A stretch of 64,000 bases of DNA. It comes from Spiroplasma endosymbiont of Panorpa germanica. GTDB taxonomy: Bacteria > Bacillota_I > Bacilli_A > Mycoplasmatales > Mycoplasmataceae. Positions 10,072 through 20,913 of this stretch are shown one piece after another. Below the pieces are notes generated by a model, which worked only from the letters and a program-made list of their open reading frames with translations, was not told where the DNA came from and searched no databases. The stretch covers positions 990,069-1,054,068 of the forward strand of contig NZ_OZ026461.1 in the NCBI RefSeq assembly GCF_964019765.1, in the 5' to 3' direction. Position numbers and translations under genes: made by a program. How positions within the stretch are numbered: position 1 is the stretch's first letter; each line of letters begins with the position of its first letter.

Positions 10072-12843
10072 TTAATGAACCTTTCCCTTTCCGCTAATTA
10101 CTTTGGTATTTTCTATGACCCAATTCATAAATTCTTCTTCGGATTTAAAGGTTTCACCTTTATAAATTACTTGATAATTAATAACTTGTTCTATATTTAA
10201 TTCAAAGTTGTTTTTTGCTAAAACAAATTGAAAAGCATCATCATAAGTTTTAAAATATCTTTGTCGTGCCCCATCAATTAGTGAATAGAACTTATGGTTT
10301 CCCCCCGATTGAGCTTCTAATTTATTAAAGTTTGTTTGACCAAATAAATCACTAGAAATAACTAACTTTTCTTCGATGTAGGTATTTTTAATATAGTTAT
10401 TTTGGACATTGATCATTTCTTCGTAAGTATCATAATTTCTCTTGATGTTATCTTTATCTTTTCATTGGTATTTTTTAACAAAGTTTTTATTAGTAATATT
10501 TTCTCGCATACTACTTAAAGCATCCATTTTATTGTCAAATTTATTTCCAAATCCATCAGTAAAATATCTTTGTTTTGAATTTGCATAGTATTTTTGAAAA
10601 ATTTTATCAATAAAGATATCTAATTGCTCTTCAACAGATAATTTGTCGTCTTTATTGATCACCATATTTTCATTGCGATCCATTATACTTATATTGAATT
10701 GTTGTATTTCAGTATATTCATTGGGATCGCGAATCATTAATGTCTTTAAGTAGTTTATGGCATCAATTTGATTATTAAAAAAACTTCCACGAACTCGATA
10801 ACCTTCGTCATCTTGGCTTCCTACTCCTTTGTACAATTGTGAAGTTGTTAAAAAACCGGCTATATCTTGGGGGTTAAATTCTCATCCTAGAATTCCAATA
10901 GACAAATAAGTATATAAAAGTTCTTGACCATCACCAAAATCCAGAGCCATAGTTTTGTATTTAAATGGTGATAATTTGTTTCCCATTTCCCAAATTTGTT
11001 GAACTGTATTTAATTTTGATGTTAAATCTCCTAGCAAAGAACTACTTGCCTCTTCTTTGATAGTAACAATTTTGCGATCATTTGTTATTGTAATATCTTC
11101 ATAGCGTTTATTATTTTCTAATTTAACTTCTTCTTTAGAATAGAATTTACCGTCTGCTAACTTTATTTTTTTACTATTCTCGAATTTATTTTCAATAACT
11201 AAATTTTGTTGATGGACAATAGTTTTTTGATCTTCAACGGTAATTACTTTTCCATTTGATTTACCATTTTTGTCAAAATACTTATCAACTATACCATCTA
11301 GCTCTTTCATTGGGTTCATTATGGCATCCCCAATTTCATTAGCTTTTTTTATAACATTAGCAAAAGCCAATCTAGTATCATCTTTTTTGTATTGAAAACT
11401 AGCGGGATTTAAAAACAGGTCAATAACATCTCCAATAAAAATTTTTGGATTATTGTTTTCGAACAATTCATCATAAACCCCATTTAATCTTTCGTCCTCT
11501 GTTGTGATGACGTTTTTTAATGTATTTTTACACAAGTCATCAAACTCTTGCATTTTTCCGTTTTTGCCATCCCCGTCTAAATTATTTTTCATTAAAGACA
11601 AGTTTGAAAGTTTTCTAAAAAATACCAAAGTTTTTGTTCTTGAATCCATATTTTTAGCCTTAGTTTCCATTTGGTCTTCAAAAGTTTTAATATATAAACT
11701 TCCTTCAGATTCATTTAGATCAATACCAGTTAAAGATGCGACATCCTTTATAAAACCAGTTCTCAAAATTTCATCCCCATTAAAAACATCCTTTAGAAAT
11801 TCCCATTTTTCTGACTCGGGTTCATTTTCTCTAGAAAGCGAATCTAAACCGTTGCTCATTTCAGACAATAAAAGTATCGGGCTTAATAGGGCATTTATTT
11901 TAGACTCTTCTTTAAGGGTCCAACCTGTTTGAATTTTTTCATCAAAAGTGGTTTTGCCAATATTTGTTTCAATATATTGACTACCGCTAAAAGACCCCTT
12001 TCCTGTGTTATTAATATCTATTCAGTAACCATCTTTATTACCTTCAAAGTCAAAAATGTTATCTTGATAAACCTTGTCTTCACTTGTAACATCTATTCTA
12101 TTAATATTTGCTGGAGCAAAATTACTTCACTCATAGTCTTTGTATCGATACTTATAAGTCGAACTACTTTTTAGTCATTGCTTAACTGATCCTTCATCTT
12201 GACATGAACCAGATACCAAATAACAATCACTTTCCTCTCCGCTTTCAAGAGATGCTTTTTTCATATTTTCTAAATATTGAATAGCCTCACTTTCATTATA
12301 AAACTCTAAAGAATTATTAGAATTTTTATTTAAATTTTCTATTAAAATAACCTCATCATAATCTTGAAAAGTTTTAACAGCTTCATCTAAATCAATATAA
12401 GAAAATCCGTTTCTTCCCTTGTAGACTTTTTGTAATTTATCATTAGATAGCTTTTTTACATTACTTGATAATTCTCCCGATTGAGAAACAACAAAATCAT
12501 TTACGTTGCGGTATGTTTCTTCTTCTTTTATTTCAGCATCCTGCAACATTTTATCGATCACTTCATCGTGTTCCTGCAATGAATAAACCTTATTTTTATA
12601 TTTGTAATAATAATTTGTATCTTCGACCTGATTTTTTAAACCTCTTGATGAGGCATAATTCATAACATCGGCCTGGCTATTAAAGTTGATATTATCAAAG
12701 TTATATATTTTATTAAGATTTTTAGGGATTAATAATAAAGTTCCTGATAACAACGCCGAAGTCATTAGTCCGGCAAAAATAATATTTTTATTAGTTTTTA
12801 TTTTTCAATTGCTATTTTTTTGTTTTACCTTATTTCTGTACAT
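10072..12843 (-). CDS. Membrane-anchored repeat-containing protein A1
   Basis: This 923-residue protein starts at ATG 12843, with AAGGAG seven bases upstream. The N-terminus is basic with one hydrophobic segment at residues 21-40 and no cysteine, so it is either a signal anchor or a cleaved signal. Both ends of the ectodomain contain copies of the motif also seen in B1, for example YKYKNKVYSLQEHDEVID near residue 80, VYKGRNGFSYIDLDEAVKTF near 140, YFTDGFGNKFDNKMDALSSM near 760 and VIYKGETFKSEEEFMNWV near 890. The central 400 residues are different and largely helical. Segments match A2 at 49.9 kb in the same order: a paired cysteine block (GSC/ETC), YTDGFGN with the following 30 residues, and the last motif. 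It heads an operon running left to the ABC genes. Function unknown. Confidence 0.85.
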
Positions 12844-12922
12844 TTTATTCTCCTTTCGTACATAAGTATTATAATCACAAAATGGAAATATTTCTAAAAT
12901 ATTTTAAAATATTTAAAAAATA

Positions 12923-12951
12923 TTGCTATAATAAAAATGTGATATTACTAT
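12923..12951 (+). promoter_or_regulatory. Promoter of the lipoprotein gene at 12974
   Basis: TTGCTA at 12923-12928 and TACTAT at 12946-12951 are separated by 17 bases, about 23 bases before the start codon. The same TTGCTA -35 form appears upstream of the mreB cluster at 54659. Confidence 0.65.
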
Positions 12952-12973
12952 AACCAGAGAAAGAGGAAAAAAT

Positions 12974-13840
12974 ATGAAAAAAATATTATCAGTATTTGCA
13001 TCAATAGGTTTGGGGTTAACGCCAATTACAACTGTAGTGAGTTGCTTTAACAAACCTGAGGTTAAGGAAAAACAGGAATTAACAGCTGAAACATTTGGTG
13101 AGTGAATGGCTAATCAGAATTTTGGGTATGAGGGAGATTTTTATTTTTTAGAGAATAGAGATCCCAAGGAACAGTCAAATTCATCAATACGAACCATATT
13201 GGGATATAAATTTGAGAATATTATTGCGAAGGAAATTTACAATAATTTTTCAAGTAAAAATGATGACGTTTGATATATTTATGTTAACTTAGATTATGAT
13301 AATTTCGGAGAACAAATAAATGATGAAAATCCCTTTGAAAGTATGAAAGACTATGAATTTAATTATCAATTAACTATTAAAAATAAAAATCCTAACAATA
13401 AAATAGAATTAAAATATGAAGATCAAAAATTTAGATTTAAGCAAACAAATAGGGCTGAAATTAATAATTTTAATAATGAAATGTTGCACCATGTTTTATT
13501 GAATTATGATGACTTTGAAAATGATATCAATAATCCCTTCAATTGTTGATTGAAGAATTCCTATTTGCTTGGTGACGCAAAAGATGAAATTATTAGTGGT
13601 GAGACTGTTAGGGCAAAAGACAGTATATCAGATTACCTTAATAAAACTTCAACAGGTCATAGTACTTCATTTAAGCTACCATACGAGGAATTATATTTTA
13701 CAACAATAATTGATGAAATTCATCAGTATGAAAAAGTTGGAGAATCAGATTTTATTCGATTTAAAATATCTGCAACTTCAACTTTTGCAGAATTAAAAGA
13801 TAAACCTGAAGTTAAATGGGAAGCTATCTATATAATTTAA
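12974..13840 (+). CDS. Lipoprotein of unknown function
   Basis: This 288-residue protein begins with a lipoprotein signal peptide ending TTVVSC, so Cys24 would be lipidated and the protein held on the outer face of the membrane. The mature part is acidic and Asn-rich with no further membrane segment and no motif I recognise. It does not carry the VNYNPILVD block of the large lipoprotein family. ATG at 12974 follows AGAGG, and TGA codes Trp at several points (for example GEWMANQ). It is transcribed alone, divergently from the A1/B1 operon, with its own promoter and a strong terminator. It could share control with A1 through the 130-base intergenic region, but no operator is obvious. Confidence 0.85.
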
Positions 13841-13906
13841 AAGCTTTGAATTTTTCAAAAGTATAATTTTTTACCATTAATACTTGTCATGGTTGGATTG
13901 CTTTTT

Positions 13907-13942
13907 AAAATTAAGGGAATTAATTTTCCCTTAATTTTTTTT
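13907..13942 (+). terminator. Intrinsic terminator
   Basis: The stem AAATTAAGGGAA / TTCCCTTAATTT is followed by a T run. It lies about 70 bases after the lipoprotein stop. Confidence 0.85.
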
Positions 13943-14224
13943 AATTAAATATTTTTTCAATAACAATTACATAATGCCATAGGATCTTGAATTAATAATT
14001 TGCTAACTGCAAAAATGTTATGACAAAGTTTAGTTAAACTGTCAAATTAGCACGAAAAGTATTTCAGTCCAAAATAATAATTTTCTCTACAAAATTTATA
14101 GAAAACATCAACCCTTGGTGGGCCAACAAAAGATAAATGAAATTAAATAAAAAGATTGCAAATTACTGGTTTGTCAATATAATCTTAATGATAAGTAAGA
14201 TTATCAGCAAAGGAGCAAATTTAA

Positions 14225-14794
14225 GTGAAGAACAGGGCAATTCCGGGCATCATTTTGTCTTTGGAAATAGGCATACTAATAATTATAGCAACAGTAATTT
14301 TTACAAATTCAATAGCTGAAGATCAAAAATTAGTAGCATACAGTATTCTGGGGTTTGAGTTTACTATTATTGGCTGTCTGATTATTTTATACTTCCTTAG
14401 AAACTTTTTAAACACTTGTCCAAAATGAATTAATAGGTTTTATAATGTTTTTTTTATAAACGTTGGTAATTTTTATATTAATAAATCTTATTTTTTAATT
14501 GGAGTATTTGTTCTTGGTGGAATAATAATTTTGACTGCTAATTTAATTTCTTTAAACACTACTATATTGCTAATCTCTAATTTAAAATCAAATTTGTCAA
14601 ACCCTCTAGTACTTATGGGCTTGGCATATATAGTTGTCTTAGTAGCTTATTTAATAGCTGTTATTTCAATTTTAATATTGCTAAAATTTTCAAAAGATTT
14701 TTATCGATGAGCTAGATATTTTTGTTTATTACTACCACTACTTGGATGAGCGTATTTTTTCACATTTCAAAAAACAAAACGTGATGAAGGGTAG
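14225..14794 (+). CDS. Small polytopic membrane protein
   Basis: This 189-residue protein has about five hydrophobic segments, for example GILIIIATVIFTN near the start and ILILLKFS near the end, and a short basic tail (KTKRDEG). The start is GTG at 14225, chosen because AAAGGAG sits ten bases upstream and no ATG gives a comparable frame. An overlapping ATG-initiated frame at 14137 runs out after 60 codons. No family is recognised. It stands alone between two terminators. The 280 bases before it hold no other gene. Confidence 0.65.
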
Positions 14795-14837
14795 TTAATT
14801 AGGTTATTTTAAAAATATTCTTACAATTAAACATTTG

Positions 14838-14877
14838 AAAATAAAAACCAACCTAACCGGGTTGGTTTTTATTTTCA
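14838..14877. terminator. Bidirectional intrinsic terminator
   Basis: A long stem AAAATAAAAACCAACC pairs with GGTTGGTTTTTATTTT. It lies between the membrane protein gene on the plus strand and the decayed gene on the minus strand. Confidence 0.9.
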
Positions 14878-14906
14878 TAATAAGTATTTTTATTTTCTAA
14901 TTATTT

Positions 14907-15300
14907 TTAAATGAATTCTTTTTTTGAGATCTGCTTGTAATAATATGTAGATATTAAACCATATATTCAAATAAAAGGGTTAATAACAACGAATCCTATT
15001 AAAGAAATTATAAAAACTTGTTTTACCAAATTTAGGTCAATTTTTCTATCAACATTTATTTTTAGAGTAGTAATAGTGTATTAAATTATCAGCCCAAGGT
15101 TAAGCAATAAAGCAATCATTAAAAGTCACCAAAGATTGAATGGTTGAGTAACAGAAATAAATATAAACCCGATTAGACAAGAAACTCAAAATATGAAGCT
15201 GACTATAACCCTTTGCCAAAAACCAGAGTAAGGACCGTTTGCTACTAAACTAATAAAAGATGGTGTAATTAAAAATAGGAAAGCTGAGAAGAATAATTTT
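14907..15300 (-). pseudogene. Remnant of a membrane protein gene
   Basis: One minus-strand frame encodes four hydrophobic segments (for example FLFLITPSFISLVANGPYSG and IISLIGFVVINPFIWIYGL) and ends at TAA 14909-14907 after KKEFI. A TAA after LNLGLII interrupts it, and the N-terminus is missing where transposase-like sequence begins. Trp is encoded by TGA several times, as expected for a former mollicute gene. The family is not recognised. Confidence 0.6.
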
Positions 15301-15396
15301 AAGGACCATTGTATTTTTTTGCAAGATGATGAAATCCAAAATAATGTGGAAGCTCAAAAATCTTTTGAATCACCGACAAAGTTCTAGTCAGCCTAA

Positions 15397-15624
15397 AATG
15401 AAGACAAAAAAGCGCATCAAGAATACTTATTAAAAAACAATTCACAAGAAGATGACATTTTAATTTATCTAGATTCAATTGAAATAAAAGTTTCATCGGC
15501 TAATCCCAAAAGAATTTCAATACAAATTCCTAGAATGGTTGTTATTGCAGATCGCGGTTTTAACATCTAGATAAATGATAATTCTAGTATTACTCAGCAA
15601 GGTTTCGTAAAAATTAAACCTTAG
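15397..15624 (+). pseudogene. Transposase fragment
   Basis: A plus-strand frame carries the block IPRMVVIADRGFNI, which resembles the V-V-A-D-R-G catalytic block of IS1634/IS4-type DDE transposases. It is preceded by a charged stretch (NEDKKAHQEYLLK) and interrupted by TAG and TAA codons. Both ends of the element are gone, and no terminal inverted repeats are visible. It separates two other gene fragments, so it probably marks an old insertion or deletion event. Confidence 0.5.
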
Positions 15625-15643
15625 CAATCGAAAAGAAACGAAA

Positions 15644-15830
15644 TTGAAAACAAGTTTAAAAAAAGGATTAGTTAAGGCAAGGATTTGAGGTTATGCAATA
15701 CCTGCATTTAATTTTGATAATTTGGAAATGGCGAAAGGCATAATTGAGAACGCCCAAGAAACTAACTGAATTGTAATTCTTATGGTTACTGAATCTGTGG
15801 CAAGTATAAAGATAATTACATTCTTAAACC
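15644..15830 (+). pseudogene. N-terminal fragment of class II fructose-bisphosphate aldolase
   Basis: The frame from TTG 15644 (LKTSLKKGLVKA) reads GYAIPAFNFDNLEMAKGI and then ENAQETNWIVILMVTES. This matches the conserved N-terminus of class II aldolase, where A-x-P-A-F-N is near-invariant. After about 60 codons the similarity ends. The zinc ligands and the active-site half are absent. A full copy must be expected elsewhere in the genome, since the enzyme is needed for glycolysis. The fragment has kept a clean reading frame, so the event that created it may be fairly recent. Confidence 0.65.
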
Positions 15831-15900
15831 AACAGAGTGGTCGGCTTTGGTGGCCTAGATTAAGGTTAATCTTCTTTGGTTTACTTCTTAAAAATTAAAT

Positions 15901-15933
15901 AAAAAAATCCTTCCACTGCAAGCAGGAAAGGAT
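15901..15933 (-). terminator. Terminator of the lipoprotein gene at 15952-17736
   Basis: On the minus strand ATCCTTTCC pairs with GGAAGGAT (one bulge) and is followed by seven T. It lies 20 bases after the lipoprotein stop. Confidence 0.8.
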
Positions 15934-15951
15934 GTTGATTATTTGTTGTTA

Positions 15952-17736
15952 TTAATTTTTAAAAACTATTCTCATCTTAGATTCTTTGTCACTTGCGATT
16001 TGAGCAATATCTTCGGAGTCAAAGCTTGGTCCATTTGGGTCATCATAATGTCCAAAAAACACTCAAGGATTTGGTTTGGTAGATGTTGTTTGATTTGGGA
16101 AAATCGATGTAATTAGTCCCACTTTATTTAAGGCTAATCCCTTTTTATCAGAACCAATCACTCATGTAAATATTTGTCCATCATCTCTTACATATATATA
16201 TTTAGGGGAACTAAAATAAAATAAACTAGAAGCGTAGACAAATTCCGCCTTAGCATTGAACTTGCTATTTCATTTATTGGCCTCCTCGTTAGCAAACATT
16301 AATTCATCAAAAGGAAAATCTGCTCACTTAAATGTTTTATTAACAAAATCCCGTGAACTTCATGTTGTGGGTGCTGTTAAATTAAAAATATCATTACCTT
16401 TTTCGCTTTCACCAATTGATAAAAACGCTTTATTGAATTCAAATCCCGACTTAATAAAATCATTGTAATAAGAAAGGGTGTCTTCATATGTGATTACTTG
16501 TTTAACAAACAAGTTTTGGACAGGTAAGTCAAAATGTTTTTCGTTAAATTTAAATTGTAAACCTTTTATTTCAGCTGGAAAAACAACAATTGCTTTTTTA
16601 TCATTTTCTAAATTAATTTCAAAAGAAGATTTACTAGTTCCAATTAATCTGTCTAAAATACCGTTATTTCTAATATTGTATTTTAATCCTCAATGGTTTA
16701 AAGCCCTAGCGGCTGGTTCACCATTTTTTATAGCTTCTTCTGCTAAAGCTAGTTCGTCGAATAGAAAACTTTCAGTTCGCCTTCACTCAGCATCATTTCC
16801 TTGGATATTTTTCATCAAGGTTTCTGTTGCTTCTTCTTCCCCTTTTAGTGCTTTAATGAAAGTTTGGTAAGCTAAGTTGTTTGTTTTTACTGAAAAAGAG
16901 TCGTTTCACGACATTGCTGTACCACCGTGTTGATATAAATTTTTTACTGTTTCCAATTTCATATCAGTGTCGATTAATTCAATTTCTGTGTTAGAAAATT
17001 TTATACTTTTTTTAACAAAATCCATAATTTTTGAACTTTGGTCAATTTCATACTGATTTTTATCTAAGTCCCCCGAATCAGATTCAAACTCAATTTTGTT
17101 AGCAATTTTGTTATTAATAATATCTGTGTATTCAGTTTGCGCTTCTTTAGCTTTATCCGCTAATGCTTTTTCATCAAAAATATTCACTATTGAATTAGTA
17201 GAAATGGTTTCAACTCTGGTTTCTTCGTTTTCCATTTTCATAGTTACACCTGCTATAATTTCAATATCAAATGTAAGAGCAAATTCCTTGTCTATTACAT
17301 TGATAGAATTAACTTGAATACCATTTTTTAAAGAAGTGCCCTTATCAACCAGGATAGGATTATAGTTTACATCTGAGTTCAGATCTTCAATTATTGCTTT
17401 ATTAATTTTATCAGTGGGAATAACGCTCTTTACTCAGCTTAAAAATTCTTCATAAACCGGACCGCTTTTTTCCTTAAATTGATCTTGATTAACCTGAATT
17501 TGTTCAAAAGTAATTGATTTAGGTAAATCCTCATCACTAACAAATTGGTATCCTTCAAAAGCCGCGGCAATTTCGCTACTAAAAATACTGTTGACAGCTG
17601 CTAAATATTCATTTATTAAACGGTTGTAGTCAAACTGGTCTTTTTCAGGAATAATTTTTTTTCCACATGCGATTACACTTAATGGTGCTGAAATAACAAA
17701 AGTTGTTGTTGCTAATATAGCTAATAATTTTTTCAT
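15952..17736 (-). CDS. Large surface lipoprotein, VNYNPILVD subfamily
   Basis: This 594-residue protein has a classic lipoprotein signal: a basic start, hydrophobic core and lipobox SVIAC with Cys24. The mature protein is hydrophilic. Three family landmarks are present: an early FDYNRLINEYLAAV helix, NSDVNYNPILVDKGTSLKNG near residue 120, and FESDSGDLDKN near 215. The C-terminal third has the 'D-L-P-x-Q-x-x-F/V-K-Q' block and a Tyr-rich end. At least five more intact paralogues lie between 17.9 and 38 kb. The upstream region to 17916 includes the terminator of the preceding gene, so it is transcribed on its own. Trp is mostly TGA. No enzymatic motif is visible, and a role in surface binding or antigenic variation is only a guess. 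Confidence 0.9.
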
Positions 17737-17860
17737 TTTATTACCTCCCTTTATATTGTATTATTATACACCAGTAAGTTTATAAACACAATTGCTTAAT
17801 AATCTTTTCTAATTAGCTTATAAAGTATATTAATATCTTGTTATCAAGATTATTAATTGT

Positions 17861-17903
17861 AAAAAGCTAAAGTCAACTACTTAAGTCGATTTTAGCTTTT
17901 TTT
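17861..17903 (-). terminator. Terminator between two lipoprotein genes
   Basis: The stem AAAAAGCTAAA / TTTAGCTTTTT has a 20-base loop that itself contains short complementarity. It lies just after the stop at 17917. A second small hairpin, ATCTTG-TTAT-CAAGAT, lies near 17834-17849. Confidence 0.7.
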
Positions 17904-17916
17904 AATATTTTATTTT

Positions 17917-19773
17917 CTAATAACCCACCATTTTTCAAGGTGTTTTTTCACTGCTATATTCAGTATTTATTGTATCAACTTGAAAACCTGAGTTAAAATA
18001 CAGAGAAAAACGGTCTAAACTATCGAACGCATTGCGACCATTTCCTCAAGAAAATAAGAAATCTAGCTGATTTGAGAATTTTTTATCTCTGTCGTATAGA
18101 AATAAATAACCCGCTCTATTAATCTTGAAATAATTTATACCAGGAGAAAATGCATAGCCATTTATATAATCTGAAAACTTTATCTCGGGATAACGAGCTG
18201 TTGCCTTTTCTATAGCTTCTTGGATTGCTAATTCAATAAATTCTATAAAAGGGTATAATTTACCTGGCTCTATTTCTTGTGTATAACTTTTTGGTCTTTT
18301 AATTTGAAGAGTGTAGTCAAGATCTCTTGTCGAAGAAATCGTATCTTTTCGAGCATATCCGTAAAGTTCCCTTTGAAAGAGCAAGTTAGCTTTGACATAT
18401 TCCTTGTGCATCTCTAAAGTTCCAGATTTTGTTGTTAGTTGCTTGTTCATGAAGAAGGTTCTAGGAAGGTTAAATTCTAAATCTTCATTAGTTTGAGCAA
18501 AATGATAATTTATTTTAATGTTATTAACATATGTTGGGAGTATTTTTATTACCCTTCTTTGCTCAATTGTGTCAAGATTAGTTTTGAAATTAATACCTTT
18601 TGTTTTCAGGGTATCTCTCAGATTTTGCTTACTTTGACCATTATTCAAAGTATCAAAAATATTTCAACTATTTATATAAGCGGATGAGTCGGGGTACTGC
18701 TTTAAAAAACTTTTAGGTGTTCTGTCTATATATTGACTATGATAACTGCTATCAAAATTTTCGCCAGCCATCTGTTCTACTAAATCATCTAATTTTTGGC
18801 CCCCTTCCTTCAGGGCTGCTTTAATATTTTTAACTCGATAATCTGATTCCTTATCTCACGAAAAGGTTCTGCTTGTTCAGACTGTTTCCGTTTCAAATGA
18901 AACGACATCAGAGGCACTATACTTTGCATCTTTTGTACTTATCTTGTAGCGTTCCGGGTTATTAATTCCCTTTAGTAATTCTGGGCTAACTTCTTTTTCA
19001 AAGATAGTTTCAAACCCAAGAAAATTACTTTTATTTTTTGTATAATTATTTTCTTCACCATCATTATTTTCAAAAGTAAAGCGGCTTGAATATTTATCAT
19101 CAGCTAAAATATTTTGATATTTGTGAGTAATTTCATTTAAAGCGTCTGCAACTTCGTCTGTTTCGAAGATGGTTGAAGAAGCTGTGTAGGTAATTCTTTC
19201 ATAATAAACACTTCCTGTGGCATCCACAAGTTCTAGATTTGTTGCTAGTGTATATTCGATGGCAACAACTCTGTCGTCTTGAGTTCTACTTTTGCTCACA
19301 ATTTCAACTTTTTCCAAAATCAAAGGACTACTAAAAGGGTTCTTGTTTTGATTCAACAAAACCTTGAAATTGACGTTACCAATAATTTGGGTTTCGGCTT
19401 CTTGCTTAATTTTGTTAATAGTCTTTTTTTCTTGAATAAAGTTATCAATTTGCTTCAAAAACTCTGAATCTTTATCTGATTTCAATACGTATCTATCTTG
19501 TGTTGCAACATAACCACATAATTTTTCAAAATCAAAGGCTTTTCCTCAGATTTCTTCAGCTTTATCCAAGGTTAAGAAATAAAGATAATCAAATTCTGTT
19601 TGCAAACTCGATGCAAAAATGTTATTAGCTACCTCCATTAATTCATTAAATATTTTTTCATAGTCATATTCATCTTTTATGTCAGGACGTTTTGTTCCTC
19701 CACATGCAACTAAGTTAACCGGGGCAGAAATTATAAGACTGGCAGATGCTAAGATAGAAAGTAGCTTTTTCAT
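17917..19773 (-). CDS. Large surface lipoprotein, NPFS subfamily
   Basis: This 618-residue lipoprotein has the lipobox NLVAC and Cys24. In place of the VNYNPILVD block it has GNVNFKVLLNQNKNPFS, the same variant as in the decayed gene at the left edge. Later landmarks are RRVIKILPTYVNNIKINYHF, FFMNKQLTT, FSDYINGY and a C-terminal EKTPWKMVGY, all shared with the fragment at 20.9-21.6 kb. That makes these three a subfamily. The start ATG 19773 is backed by AAGGAGAAAT. It is preceded by a divergent gap to a HAD gene and has its own terminator. Function unknown. Confidence 0.9.
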
Positions 19774-19976
19774 TTTAATTTCTCCTTTATTTTATATAAT
19801 ATTACACGGATTATGACTTAAATGAAACAGGGGCAGTGCTACTTTGTTTAAATTAAATTATAAATTATTTGCTACATATTTAAAGTGCTTTATTATATCA
19901 ATACTACTTTTAAATTAAAAAAATCACAAAAATTAACTAATCTTGGGTTTATACTAATTGAAAGGCGGAAAATTAA

Positions 19977-20846
19977 ATGTTAAAAATAAATGAAGATGAA
20001 ATAAAAATTATTATAAGTGACTTCGATGGGACACTAAGGGCTGACAAAAACGCGGCAATAAATCCAGAAGATGTTGAACAAATTAAAAAATCAATTCAAG
20101 ACGGGGTTAAATTTATCATTAATACTGGTAACGTTCCTTTTGAAATGATTGAAACAATTCAAATGATTGCTCCAATTTCTCAAACTAACAAATACATTAT
20201 TTGTTCCAATGGAAATGCAATTAAAAATTACCATACTAACAATTTAGAGGTATCAACTTATTTTGATAACCAAACTACTAGAAAAATTATCAATAAAATT
20301 AAGACTATGGATCTGGACTATGATGTAACTTCATATGATATGGAAAAGATTTACTATTCAAATTTAAACACCATGAACGAAATGATAGCTATGGGGTTAA
20401 GTCGATTTGATAAAATCAATCGTCTCCCAGTTAGCGATGAAATTATCAACTCAATGAGTAAATGTCCAAAGATAACTTTAAAAAATGTTAAACCTCAAGA
20501 TAAAGTTAAACTTGTGGAAATGATTGAAAAGGAATTTAGCGAGATCCAAATTTATGCTACTTGATTTACAACAGATGGAGTTGACTTAGGGGTCAAGGGA
20601 CCAAATAAATTTACGGGAATAGTTTCGGTTCTTGATATCATTAATAAAGAAGAGAATTTAAATATCAAGTTAGATAACGTGGTTTATTTTGGAGATCAAC
20701 ACAACGACTTAGAGGTTTTCAAAAACTTAAAATATGCAGTTGCTGTTGGTAATGCCTCACAAGAGATTAAGGATCTAGCTTTTGAAATCACAGATAGCGC
20801 TGAAAATGCTGGAGTTTCCAAGTATTTGAAGAAAATTTCATCATAA
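19977..20846 (+). CDS. HAD-superfamily hydrolase, Cof type
   Basis: This 289-residue cytoplasmic protein has the nucleophile motif I DFDGT at residues 15-19, motif II NTGN near residue 45 and motif IV GDQHNDLEVF at about 239-248. The long inserted cap domain between them is the type IIB (Cof) pattern. Such enzymes dephosphorylate small phosphometabolites, often sugar phosphates or flavin and nucleotide precursors. The exact substrate cannot be read. The usual Cof motif IV Ser is Gln here (GDQHND). ATG 19977 follows AAAGGCGG. One Trp is TGA. It stands alone within a lipoprotein cluster and ends at a strong terminator. Confidence 0.9.
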
Positions 20847-20863
20847 TAAAAATCTAAAAAATG

Positions 20864-20893
20864 AAAAAACCCTTAGATATCAAAGGGTTTTTT
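20864..20893. terminator. Bidirectional intrinsic terminator
   Basis: AAAAAACCCTT pairs with AAGGGTTTTTT around an eight-base loop. It serves the HAD gene and the lipoprotein fragment that converges on it. Confidence 0.9.
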
Positions 20894-20913
20894 ACTTATA
20901 CATTAATTAGTTC

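Noticed and set aside
11504..11932. A 142-codon open frame on the plus strand inside A1
   Set aside because: It is antisense to a continuous gene with a good start site, and has no ribosome binding site or protein-like composition.
8004..12843. Many apparent stop codons (TGA) in A1, B1 and other genes that would suggest heavy pseudogenisation
   Set aside because: TGA occurs at Trp positions of conserved genes such as rpmH, mreB and yidC. Read as Trp, the frames are continuous.
8004..12843. The A/B pair as a Mycoplasma MIB-MIP immunoglobulin-cleaving system
   Set aside because: The two-gene layout is similar, but I see no serine protease motif in B1/B2 and no MIB-like features in A1/A2.
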